From positions 4,994,021 through 5,058,020 of the forward strand of contig CM042087.1 of the NCBI GenBank assembly GCA_023512835.1: a stretch of 64,000 bases of DNA. Direction: 5' to 3'. This document shows, one piece after another, positions 19,047 through 28,868 of the stretch. Source of the DNA: Taxillus chinensis. Its lineage: Eukaryota > Streptophyta > Magnoliopsida > Santalales > Loranthaceae. The notes under the pieces are model-generated. The model saw only the letters and a list, made by a program, of their open reading frames with translations. It was not told the DNA's origin and did no database searches. The first letter of the stretch is position 1, and each line of letters opens with the position of its first letter. The translations under genes were made by a program, and so were the position numbers.

Positions 19047-20719
19047 TTTCACCTTTAATTTGCCCAACAGTATACTTACTATCAGAACATGCATTGTGCT
19101 TTTATTGAAAGTGGAAGATATATACTGATTTTAATGCTGATCATACTTACTGATTAACGGCTTCATGCTTCTGATATTAATATCAACTTCATTGTGGGAG
19201 GATGCTTGCGTTTCCCGACTGAAGTCGTTTAAGCTAACATGATTAAAGTTTATATGATTTACCTCCTTCTAGTTTCATGATCTTAATTTCCACTAAACAC
19301 CACATGACAATAGCATGTTCATTTAGATTACTCTATTAACATGTATAGTTGAAGAAATGAAATGGGTTAGCTCGGAATGCCTGGTGGATGAACACTCAAT
19401 CGCAGTCTGGTCAGCTTCTGAAGTAAGTTTCCTAAAAAGATAGACAGTGCTGAATTCTACAAACCGAAAGTGTCAACCGAGAGGATTGCAAAATCTACGA
19501 GGGAGAAAATGCTTTATATATTATTCAGTAATACCCCCCGTATATGTCTCATGACCTCTTTCCTGGCTGTCTATTTGAGGGGGAGCTCTTCATTGAGAGG
19601 ATTAAATGATCTACGGGGGAGCAATAATGAACCCCTAATATGTCTCGGATACTCCCTCCTCTAAACTTTTACTTTCGAATCTGACTGGACATGCTGTTTA
19701 GGGTCAGAAAAGTGGCATGCTTGGATGTATTTTCTTTCTTCAACCATGCATTTTAATAGGCTAATCACCTGCTTACTTTTGACATGTGTTCGCTTCCACA
19801 TTTTTCACTCATGAATCCTAAATTGGCCAAATCATATGATCTTTAATTAATCTTAGCTACGTTGTTCAGCAAGACAGTTTCGCTATGTTGACCTATATGA
19901 ACTTGTGTATTGTTATCTGACATATGCCCTGATTCAGTAATATTGCTCATTCTCACGTATGTATATGTCTCTTACATCTCTGGAATGCATAAGTTCTGTT
20001 TCTCATTAGTTCGGATTATGTCGTTTTTCACTGATTATTTTCCCTAATCCGTACTAATCCTTGCCTGTTAAGCTTTTGTATTTTCAGTTCATTTTTTTTA
20101 GCTACAGGTTCAGATTCTCTTTGCAACCGTATCGATAAATCTAGTCCATAGTCTTGGATTTGAAGTGTTGTGGTACTTCTCTTCTCTTCAACTTATTGAC
20201 TGCAAAGGAATCAACTTTACTCTCTCACCGAACTCTGTCTACTACGGACACGGTCTACTTTTCATCCGGATACTCTTCCTCGACTATTATTTACTCCAGA
20301 TGATTGTCGGTTCATTCCTCCGGACTCCTGACACAGTTTAATTGCGACAATCCAAGTCTCCCTATATGTCGCGTGCTTTTGAGGAGGAATCATGATGATT
20401 CATTAAATGCAAATCTCGGGATGCACACACACTTCTTTGGATGGCAACCAGCTGTTACACTTACTTAGTCATGCGGTCTCCACGACATCGTTTCACTCGG
20501 AGGCGCATCGATATCCAGACTCATGACATCAGCCTGTCAAGCGGGTCCCTATTTCACTCGCCAATTCCTAGACCCGCTGACATTTGCGGACTCGGTCTTA
20601 TATGTTCTGATCATTCCTGCGCAGCACGAGTATTGCTTATTTCAAATCCCTAAACCTCTCGTTGCTCCTTCCATCGCCAAGACCTCACCTTTCCTCTTGT
20701 CCTTCAAATTTCATCTACA
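19047..20719 (+). other. Long spacer between pol and ORF3
   Basis: 1.67 kb without a credible gene. It is T-rich, with purine-rich islands at 19490-19660. It ends in a pyrimidine-rich leader ('cctcacctttcctcttgtcc') directly before the ORF3 ATG. Element C keeps the same spacer (about 59830-61430), so it is a real part of this family. It may hold signals for a separate ORF3 transcript, but nothing specific was recognised. Confidence 0.6.
19490..19660 (+). repeat. Repeated PPT-like islands in the B spacer
   Basis: Two related units: 'aatctacgagggagaaaatgc ... gtatatgtctcatgac' and 'gatctacgggggagcaataa ... atatgtctcggata', with 'tgagggggagctc' between them. Each carries a G-rich purine run resembling the true PPT (AATTAGGGGAGA at 23577). 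C has the same pair at about 60250-60415. Confidence 0.55.
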
Positions 20720-23393
20720 ATGGCACCTAGAATATCTCTTTCTAGCATTAATCCTGGCCATCTAGTTGATTGGAATGCTGTCTCTAATCCTCCGGATTGG
20801 TTTTTCCAGCTTCGCCCTCTCCTTGAAGCCTCGCATATACTCAACCTGATCTCCAATCCCGTCGATCTTTTTATCGACGACATCATTGAGTATTACCAAC
20901 GGATTCGCTGCACCACCGATTCCATAACCTCTTATGTCCGCGGTGAATCCATCATCATCACTCCGGCCGTTCTCCGCGCTGCTCTCCACCTACCTCTTGG
21001 TGAACCACAACGCCCAGATGCCGATCCAATGGCGGCTTCTATGGGTTGCACACAAAAAGGCAAGGAATACAAGGTGAAATCCTTCCAAGGTCGCTATCGA
21101 TGTATGGCGACCATCTTGAGTCGATGCTTACTGGCTCGCACATCCGCCCTCGACTCCGTTCCGTACGACCTTCTCCTGGCCATGTACGGCGTTTTTGAAG
21201 GTCTTCCGATGGATTGGGGGATGTTCTTGTTTCGGTTGCTGCAGAATGGTCCCAAGAACCATTCCTTCGGGCGCATCCTCAGCATTGTCTTCCGGCATCT
21301 TAATCCGGACCATTTTGCCCAATATGATGATGTTCCATTTCCTTCGGCTTATTACCTTCGTTATCTTACGCCGGATGGGAACATGACAGCCCGCCGACCA
21401 TCTGCAACTCTCCGCATACTCCCTGCCTCGGAACAACAAGGAAGTTCATGGTGACCCCTCCGACAGCCTAAGCCCCGACGTCGGTTCTGCACCCCGATCC
21501 TCCCGGATTCGGTCCATTGCAAGACCTTCTCATTCTCGGGCCTCCCGAGACAGCGTTCGTGCCGACCCATCCGAGGTTGCGGGGCCATCTCAGGTCGAGT
21601 GCCCTAAAGTCGTTTCCTCGGCCCCTCTCGCTGCGGATGTCCCCACTCCCTCCTCCTCCGTGTTGCTGCCGCGGTTGATACCGCTGTTGCGGCCGCCACT
21701 GCTGATGTCCCGGCCTCTTCTCCGGAAGCCCCTTTGCCTCCCCTACCTCAACCCCGAGATTACCTTGACCATCTCTCCGCCGAGACCTTAACGAACCTAT
21801 GGCTCCATTTTAGCCTTGCCCACACTGCCTCCATTCCTGACAACGATCTCCGGGTGTTTTACACACGCCATACCCAATCCCCGGAGACAATGATCATCTG
21901 GAACTTGGATCACGGCTTTCTTACGCCGGCCTCCATTCCAGATGTGGCGTTCACTACTCCCTCCAGCCTAGCACATTCCGCCAGGGGTCCTTCTCCTACT
22001 AAGGCTAGCCCCACTTCTCCTACTGCCGCTATTCCCGTGGTTGACCTTTCTGGTCATAGCGGGTCAGCTGCTCCGGATGCCTCTGATGCTCCGGATACCC
22101 CTTCTGCTGCTGCTGCTGCTGCTGATACTCCTACGGACTCCTCTGCCCAACACACTCCTGCTCCTGTTCATGCGGGGGAGTCCTCCAAAGCTCCGGAGTT
22201 GGTCCTTGGGCGTGCCTCTTTTGGCACGGTCCACTCCGACGCTGTGCTTTCCGCCCAGCTAGACCGACACGCCCAAGCTCAAAGCGCCCAAATTTCCGCC
22301 ATCGCTGCCAAGGTTGATGCCCTCGGCGCCCAACTCCTCTCCGCTCTCACTGACTCCTCCACTTCAATGGAGTAGAAAATGGATCTCGTCGCCTCGTCCG
22401 TCCATTCATTGTCTACCTCCTTCGCGGACCTAGCGCACACGATGGCTCGTCCTCCCGTTGCTTCCCGGTGATCTGCCAAACCGGGGGAGAAAGTGTCATC
22501 TGATCCGTCTGCTCCTTCTGCACCACAACCATCTACTCGGACTGAGAAGCGGCCTGCCTCTTCAGTGCTTCAGGGAGTTCAAATTCCCAAACGAAGCCGC
22601 TTCTCTCAGCTAAGCTCCTCTACTGCAGCTCCAGCTCCTCCTCCATCCTCCTCATCCGCAGCCAACACCTTCCTCCCATCATATGCGGCGTTTGACCCTT
22701 CTGATGCGGATGGAAGTGTTCGCAAAGCAATGAAGTCCTATGCAGCGTCTTCTGCTGAGAGAAGATGTCTTTCTGAAATGTACCCTTTCTCCCTGGACGA
22801 CATTCAGACTCTTTGTTTGGAGAAAGGACTCTTTACTACAGAAGACATTGACAACTTCTCGAGGGCTACTAAAATGGAGATGAGGCTGTTTCCATCTCTA
22901 TACAAGGATGGGCACTTGTTTGAAGTTCTGCCGTGCTGGAATGAAGGCTATCTTCCCAGTGTGGATCTAATTCAGTCCTTCATCGACGGATAGCAAGCCA
23001 TGGTAAACTCTCTCAACTATCCTCATTCCATACCAGATCATGACGCCACACTTCATGATGGCTATCTTCATGATTCAGTCCAAGCAAATGATTCTCATTG
23101 ACTCTCATCAGATAGTGGAGCACTTTGTAAGAAAGAATCAATGGGAACCACTGTGTCTCAGGCTGACTGAAGCTGTGAAGAAAGCCGGTTTATATGAAGA
23201 GTTGGGTATCACACCCTTGGGTCCAACTGAGAAGCTGAAGGCGACATTCCGGGGCAAGAAGCAAGTGCCACAACAGCCGGATGGAGATAGCTGCGGGGCC
23301 TTTGTCTGTTACTTCATCAAGTCCTTTTTGACTGTGGACAAATCGTGGAGCCAACACACTACTTATACGATGAAGCCAGACAATGGAGCTTAA
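20720..23393 (+). pseudogene. Copia B ORF3: transposon-domain/Ulp1-like fusion, broken
   Basis: A third gene after pol, about 890 codons in its undamaged form. The start is ATG 20720 (MAPRISLSS); the same start context occurs in C at 61431. Residues 1-240 form a globular domain with 'DWFFQLRPLLEASHILNLI', 'FIDDIIEYYQRI' and 'VRGESIIITPAVLRAALHLP', resembling the putative plant transposon protein family. A Ser/Pro/Ala-rich linker follows (to about 22260), then a helical stretch, a domain with 'YPFSLDDIQTLCLEKGLF', and the C-terminal Ulp1-like protease. Damage: frameshifts near 21430 and 21660, TAG at 22373, TGA at 22469, and about 11 nt missing at 22989 relative to C. Not env-like: no signal peptide or membrane segment is seen. 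Confidence 0.75.
22994..23393 (+). pseudogene. Ulp1/SENP-like (C48) cysteine protease domain of ORF3
   Basis: C-terminal part of ORF3, in a shifted frame. 'TLSTILIPYQIMTPHF' (in B with small changes upstream) gives the catalytic His at 23049. 'QMILIDSH' gives the Asp at 23100. 'PQQPDGDSCGAFVCYF' gives Gln at 23274 and the nucleophile Cys at 23292, with Gln six residues before Cys as in C48 peptidases. Known C48 enzymes remove SUMO or related modifiers; activity on any substrate here is inferred only. In C the region around the Cys codon is altered, possibly by sequence error. Length from His to Cys is about 81 residues, on the short side for the family. Confidence 0.75.
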
Positions 23394-23576
23394 AGAGAAG
23401 GCAGCAACTATGATCTTCAAGTATAGTAAGCCTTATGTACCTTAGTGAAAATCTTGTATTAAGGCTGAATTGTACTTAGTTGCTATTAAATGAAATTGGT
23501 TGTGATGTATATTCTGTATGTTATCTTTTTGCACTGCTTACCAGATCAGATTACAAAGGGTTTGGGCATATCCATA

Positions 23577-23588
23577 ATTAGGGGAGAT
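23577..23588 (+). other. Copia B polypurine tract
   Basis: AATTAGGGGAGA immediately before the 3' LTR start TGTTGGATCA. The interval from ORF3 to here (23394-23576) is AT-rich and non-coding. Confidence 0.85.
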
Positions 23589-24906
23589 TGTTGGATCAAA
23601 CCCAGAATTTGGATAATGCTGATAAAACCTTATGTAATTTGATCTGAGATCTCTTGTGTTTATTTGATCGTTGCAGAAGATATGTTATTAATCCGGAGAT
23701 ACACTCGTGAGAGCAAAGCTAAGGACAAGATACATAATCCTGATCCAGACAAGAGTGAGTGTCGTCAAACACTTGGTAAATAACCAAGTCACCAATACAT
23801 ACGGAACAAGGAACATTCGTGCGGACTAAGTCAAATTGACACTAAGTAAGAGTCTTGGTTTACAAGGTCGCACGAAGTAAAAGAAGACACGGAGTAAGGC
23901 ATCCGAGTCTTCCATACATGCGGAGTAAGGAAGTACAAATGCGGAATAAGGACCCGAGTTTTTATTAGACACGGATTAAGGAAATTAGATGCGGAGTAAG
24001 GAATCCGGACAACTTACTCGTACGGAGTAAGGAAGCGCTAGTACGGAGTAAGGAACTTACATACGGAGTAAGGAACTTACATACGGAGTAAGGAATTTAC
24101 ATATGGAGTAAGGAACTTACATACGGAGTAAGGAATTTACATACGGAGTAAGGAACTTACATGCGGAGTAAGGAAGTGCTGGCACAGACTAAGGATTCCA
24201 GTACCAAATAGATACGGAGTAAGCAATCACTGACACGGAGTAAGGTTCCGAGCTTCATTAGCTACGGAGTAAGGAAAATTACACCGGACCAAGAAGATAC
24301 TGGTTCAACTCAACCGCATTTAAAGTAATCAGCTCGCGGTGTCCCGATGTAAGACAAACTCATTGAGAACCTGAAGAATCTTACACGTGGATCACCCGGA
24401 TATGTGGACACAACCTTAATTATATTTGGGAACTCACAAACGCACTTATACTCTTCAAACCCAAAATCTTGAGCTCCACAAACCGCAGCAGTCAAGGCAG
24501 AGAGATTATCGAGGGATAGTTAGTGCTGAACGCATTCCGAAACTACAAGTTCCAAGGTTGTCTCTTAGGAATATTTTGTATAAATATTCATACTTGTACA
24601 TTAGTGAATTAGAGCGCGTATGTGCATTTGTAAGCAAAGATTAACCCTGTGTATGCACAAGCGGCTTTAATTTTTGGGAGATAGAATTTGGCTAGTGTGT
24701 GAGTTCATTTGTAAACAGAGTGTAAGAGAGTCTTGCTTCTATTTTGTTGTATTTATCTTGTGATAATAAAACAAGATACTTCCACTATCTGGTTATCTTC
24801 CGCAGTGATTATATCACTTAACTAGATAAGTGTTTGTGTCTTAAGAGAAAGAAAAGAGTTTCGATAAGAGCCTATTCACCCCCCTCTAGGCTCCAAGGGA
24901 CCATCA
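23589..24906 (+). repeat. Copia B 3' LTR
   Basis: 1,318 bp, from TGTTGGATCA to GACCATCA, followed by the TSD ATTTA. Highly similar to 12012-13302; it is longer by about 27 bp because the CGGAGTAAG array differs. Confidence 0.95.
23890..24276 (+). repeat. CGGAGTAAG sub-repeat array in B 3' LTR
   Basis: About 13 exact CGGAGTAAG cores plus variants. The stretch 24041-24170 is a near-regular tandem run of 21-bp units (core plus ACTTACATA). The 5' LTR has a different unit order there, showing repeat slippage or recombination since insertion. Confidence 0.85.
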
Positions 24907-24911
24907 ATTTA

Positions 24912-25151
24912 ATGTGGTGATTTTAATATGTTAAGTTTATTATTAAATATTAAACTTATTAATTTAATTATTTAAATTATTTAAGTAGGTGAGTATTTAT
25001 AATAATGAATGTAATGATTATTATTATTATTACAATTGTTGCGTTGATTATTATTAAGGGATTATAATGTAAGTATTTTAAATATTGGACTTTATTTTTA
25101 TTAATATAATTATTTGGGATTAATTCTTATAATGAAATATTATTATTGTTA

Positions 25152-25218
<67 letters not shown>

Positions 25219-25529
25219 GTATTTGTTAGTATAAATAGGGGGAACCTAGGGAATAAACCTTACGTTCCGTTTGTTGTGCACAGAGCTTGATAGGGAGAGT
25301 AGTGGGTTTGAAGCCGCCGGGTTCAATCTGTCATTCGATCCTTCGAGATTAATCTCAGGTAGGTGATTCTAGTCCCTTCGCTATTGTCTTGCATAAACGC
25401 GAATAGTTAGAGGTATATACATATATATATGTATATTCATGTTTCGTTGCATGATTGGGATTGGTTTTCCTTCCCTCCGTCCGGAGATACTTTCTTGGGT
25501 GTGCTTGATCTTCATTGGTTGTTTTTATC
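24912..25529 (+). repeat. G1 3' LTR, copy left of the gap
   Basis: Continues the G1 LTR after the copia B TSD and matches 5565-6145 of the 5' LTR. It breaks off at the run of N. The same sequence appears again at 26357 onward with only a few differences. Confidence 0.85.
25154..25218. repeat. (TTA)n microsatellite in G1 LTR
   Basis: About 21 uninterrupted ATT/TTA units. The 5' LTR (about 5790-5841) has only a short interrupted tract, so it expanded in this LTR lineage. Confidence 0.95.
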
Positions 25530-26029
25530 NNNNNNNNNNNNNNNNNNNNNNNNNNNNNNNNNNNNNNNNNNNNNNNNNNNNNNNNNNNNNNNNNNNNNNN
25601 NNNNNNNNNNNNNNNNNNNNNNNNNNNNNNNNNNNNNNNNNNNNNNNNNNNNNNNNNNNNNNNNNNNNNNNNNNNNNNNNNNNNNNNNNNNNNNNNNNNN
25701 NNNNNNNNNNNNNNNNNNNNNNNNNNNNNNNNNNNNNNNNNNNNNNNNNNNNNNNNNNNNNNNNNNNNNNNNNNNNNNNNNNNNNNNNNNNNNNNNNNNN
25801 NNNNNNNNNNNNNNNNNNNNNNNNNNNNNNNNNNNNNNNNNNNNNNNNNNNNNNNNNNNNNNNNNNNNNNNNNNNNNNNNNNNNNNNNNNNNNNNNNNNN
25901 NNNNNNNNNNNNNNNNNNNNNNNNNNNNNNNNNNNNNNNNNNNNNNNNNNNNNNNNNNNNNNNNNNNNNNNNNNNNNNNNNNNNNNNNNNNNNNNNNNNN
26001 NNNNNNNNNNNNNNNNNNNNNNNNNNNNN
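25530..26029. other. Assembly gap, 500 N
   Basis: Exactly 500 undetermined bases, a typical placeholder length. Any reading frame across it is meaningless. Confidence 0.99.
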
Positions 26030-26356
26030 AAGTTCCAAGGTTGTCTCTTAGGAATGTTTTGTATAAATAGCATTTGTAAGCAAAGATTAACCTGTGTATG
26101 CACAAGCGGCTTTAATTTTTGGGAGATAAAATTTGGCTAGTGTGTGAGTTCATTTGTAAACAGAGTGTAAGAGAGTCTTGCTTCTATTTTGTTGTATTTA
26201 TCTTGTGATAATAAAACAAGATACTTCCACTATCTGGTTATCTTCCGCAGTGATTATATCACTTAACTAGATAAGTGTTTGTGTCTTAAGAGAAAGAAAA
26301 GAGTTTCGATAAGAGCCTCTTCCCCCCCTCCCCCCTTAGGCTCCAAGGAACCATCA
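26030..26356 (+). repeat. Second copy of the B 3' LTR end, right of the gap
   Basis: Repeats the end of the copia B 3' LTR (from 'aagttccaagg', compare 24546 onward) to CCATCA at 26356, followed again by ATTTA and G1 LTR. It lacks about 36 bp after 'tataaata' and has a garbled C-rich stretch near 26323-26336. Most likely a redundant contig end. Confidence 0.85.
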
Positions 26357-26595
26357 ATTTAATGTGGTGATTTTAATATATTAAGTTTATTATTAAATAT
26401 TAAACTTATTAATTTAATTATTTAAATTATTTAAGTAGGTGAGTATTTATAATAATGAATGTAATGATGATTATTATTATTACAATTGTTGCGTTGATTA
26501 TTATTAAGGGATTATAATGTAAGTATTTTAAATATTGGACTTTATTTTTATTAATATAATTATTTGGGATTAATTCTTATAATGAAATATTATTA

Positions 26596-26599
<4 letters not shown>

Positions 26600-26668
<69 letters not shown>
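26600..26668. repeat. (TTA)n microsatellite, second copy
   Basis: About 23 units; counterpart of 25154-25218 in the sequence duplicated across the gap. The small difference in length fits either allelic or sequencing variation. Confidence 0.95.
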
Positions 26669-27192
26669 GTATTTGTTAGTATAAATAGGGGGAACCTAGG
26701 GAATAAACCTTACGTTCCGTTTGTTGTGCACAGAGCTTGATAGGGAGAGTAGTGGGTTTGAAGCCGCCGGGTTCAATCTGTCATTCGATCCTTCGAGATT
26801 AATCTCAGGTAGGTGATTCTAGTCCCTTCGCTATTGTCTTGCATAAACGCGAATAGTTAGAGGTATATACATATATATATGTATATTCATGTTTCGTTGC
26901 ATGATTGGGATTGGTTTTCCTTCCCTCCGTCCGGAGATACTTTCTTGGGTGTGCTTGATCTTCATTGGTTGTTTTTTTGGCCGTTCTTCCAACAGTACAT
27001 GATTAAAAAAACAAACACTATTATTGTGTTGCTGCAGGACGCATGGGCCATCTGTACGGGTGATGACCAAGCCAACAAGTCTGGCCTTGAATTCTGTGTC
27101 TGGGTCAATTCTGGTGGCTGCTGCACGTGAGCCGAGAGAAGAGGAAGGGAGGGGGGCAGCTGTTGCACTGCCTCCCCCTTAGTCGACAAAAA

Positions 27193-27300
27193 CGCCAGCC
27201 CTAACGGGCTGGCGGTAGGCGAATTTCGCCAGCCCCAACGGGCTGGCGGTAGGCGGATTTTAGCCAGCCCAATATGGGCTGGCTGAGTTCTAGGCTGGCC
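27193..27300. repeat. Hairpin-rich block in G1 3' LTR
   Basis: Counterpart of 6404-6496 with an extra CGCCAGCCC..GGGCTGGCG stem unit; two near-identical units of about 40 bp lie in tandem. Confidence 0.75.
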
Positions 27301-27421
27301 AATCATATTAGTTAATGGCTTGGCTAAATTATGGTAGCCGGTTTCTCTTCATGGGTCTTAGAATTTTGGAGTACTAATATTCCCAGCTCATTGTTAGTAA
27401 TTTGATACTAATTAGATGTGG

Positions 27422-27422
<1 letters not shown>

Positions 27423-27464
<42 letters not shown>
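27423..27464. repeat. (TA)n microsatellite
   Basis: About 21 TA units; the 5' LTR has about 8 at the same place (near 6637-6652). Confidence 0.95.
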
Positions 27465-27466
<2 letters not shown>

Positions 27467-28403
27467 CTGTAGTATAGTTGGCGTTGGAAATGATATTTAT
27501 AGATTAATGTTAATCATGTGATGGATGTACATACTTATGCATATATTCATATATCTACTTAACATTGGTGGTATGCTATTGTTGAATTGGGCGTTTTACA
27601 TGCTGTTTGACTGTTGTACTGAGTTTTGATTATTGTAAATTCTTTATTTTATTATCTGGGGTATTGGTGGTGAAATTGATTGGGTTAATTATGGGTCCCA
27701 CATAGGGCAGGCAAGAGGCTGCGGGTCCCCTATATGGCTGGTTAACTCAGGTCCCATATGTGGCAGGTTGTCATTAGGGACACCGCAGGTCCCACATATG
27801 GCTGTCTGGTAGTGACTGGGATCCCAGGAGTTGGTCATGGGAGTTTCATCAATGATTGGATTACTCAGGGCGAACCCTTATTGAATGAATTATAATGTGT
27901 GTGGCGTATAAATTGCGATAAAATTGGACACTACACTGGCACGCATGCACTAATCATATAGACCTAGGGTTTATGTGATATGACCTTGGAGCTGGAGATC
28001 ACCTACTGGGCATTTGTGCTCACCCTACTTAATTTATATTTTCCATAGGTTGTAGAGAATAGCTGTTGGAGCCATAGCAGAGCTGGTTGGGACATCTTTA
28101 TGTAGAATTATCCCCCATGAACTCGTTTACTAATTATTTATTTATTTTCCGGACATGGGTCCGTGACAGTTGTACAAACCTGATTAGTTAGACTTCAGTA
28201 ATATAATTTGCAGACATATCTATTCATGTCTTGTATGTTGTATTGGAATATTTACTAGTACAATGCTACCCCCATTGTAGTATTGTACAGGGTTGAATCA
28301 GTCACCAACCCCTCGACCCCGGAGTGGGCGTGGGGAAGTCGCATACCTAGTCCTGTGGGTTTTGGGATTTAGGGGTGTGATATACCTTGAGCAGGTACAA
28401 CTT

Positions 28404-28415
28404 GCTTTGATACCA
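28404..28415 (-). other. Primer binding site of copia A, copy 2
   Basis: Minus strand TGGTATCAAAGC, one base different from the canonical TGGTATCAGAGC, beside the LTR edge at 28419. It was separated from its gag (5421) by the G1 insertion. Confidence 0.85.
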
Positions 28416-28868
28416 CTTATTGGTCCCGGGAAGCCTAGAAGGGGGTGAATAGGCTTTTGAAAAAGTCTTCTCACTGTTTTTAGCGCAACACTTAATCTGG
28501 TTAAAAATAAAATCAATGCGGAAGACAACCATATAGTGGAAGTAATTTGTATTATTATCACAAAATAATTACAACAAATTGTAGCAGATTAAAGCTAAGT
28601 ACATGCTTTTGGATCTACTGAAAGTGTATCTATCTTCTGTTTATAGTAACACTCTATTTTATAGTAACGCACAAACTATCCAAAATGAAATTCTCTAAGC
28701 TCTTTCACATGTATGCTCACATGAAAATATACAGGACTTTGTATATAGAGACATCCCTAGGAAACATTCTTGGAATAGGATTTTTCGAGCAGTGTGTAGC
28801 ATTGAAGACTTCTCGGGAAATACATCTGCTATAATTGTTGTGGATGTGGAGTTCAAGATGTTGGAAGT

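Larger units (their letters stand above)
12012..24906 (+). mobile_element. Ty1/copia element B (SIRE/Maximus-like) with third ORF
   Basis: 12.9-kb plus-strand copia element with perfect TSDs ATTTA (12007-12011 and 24907-24911), inserted in the 3' LTR of G1. Order: 5' LTR, tRNA-Met PBS, long gag with coiled coil and two zinc knuckles, protease, integrase, RT, RNase H, 1.67-kb spacer, third ORF with a Ulp1-like protease, PPT, 3' LTR. The integrase-before-RT order defines copia. The two LTRs are very similar, so insertion is recent, but gag, pol and ORF3 carry several frameshifts and stops. Element C (53175-64000) has the same gene order. Confidence 0.95.
5454..28382 (+). mobile_element. Ty3/gypsy element G1 (chromovirus, Tekay/Del-like), defective
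   Basis: Plus-strand gypsy retrotransposon flanked by perfect 5-bp TSDs TACCT (5449-5453 and 28383-28387), inserted in the leader of copia A copy two; the empty site survives at about 3353-3357. Order: truncated 5' LTR, gag, protease, RT, RNase H, integrase with chromodomain-like tail, PPT, 3' LTR. The 3' LTR is split by copia B (12012-24906) and holds the N gap. No primer binding site is left. Many in-frame stops make it inactive. Clade assignment rests on the C-terminal 'LVRVLW...EEQTWERE...LHPELF' block. Confidence 0.88.
26357..28382 (+). repeat. G1 3' LTR, remainder
   Basis: The LTR from the copia B target site to its end, 'ggggtgtgata' at 28382 (the usual CA terminus mutated to TA), followed by the TSD TACCT. 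It includes about 770 bp absent from the 5' LTR. That part has repeated 'ggtccc(a)catatgtggc' units (about 27690-27810), also present in the solo LTR at 45165-45275. Confidence 0.88.

Noticed and set aside
20720..23393. Host SUMO-protease gene
   Set aside because: It lies between pol and the 3' LTR within one TSD-bounded element and recurs at the same place in element C, so it is element-borne.
20720..23393. Envelope-like gene as described for SIRE elements
   Set aside because: No signal peptide, membrane segment or coiled fusion-type region is visible; the recognisable domains are a transposon-type domain and a C48-like protease.
25355..26140. Long open frames on both strands across 25355-26140
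   Set aside because: They consist mostly of undetermined residues from the 500-N gap.
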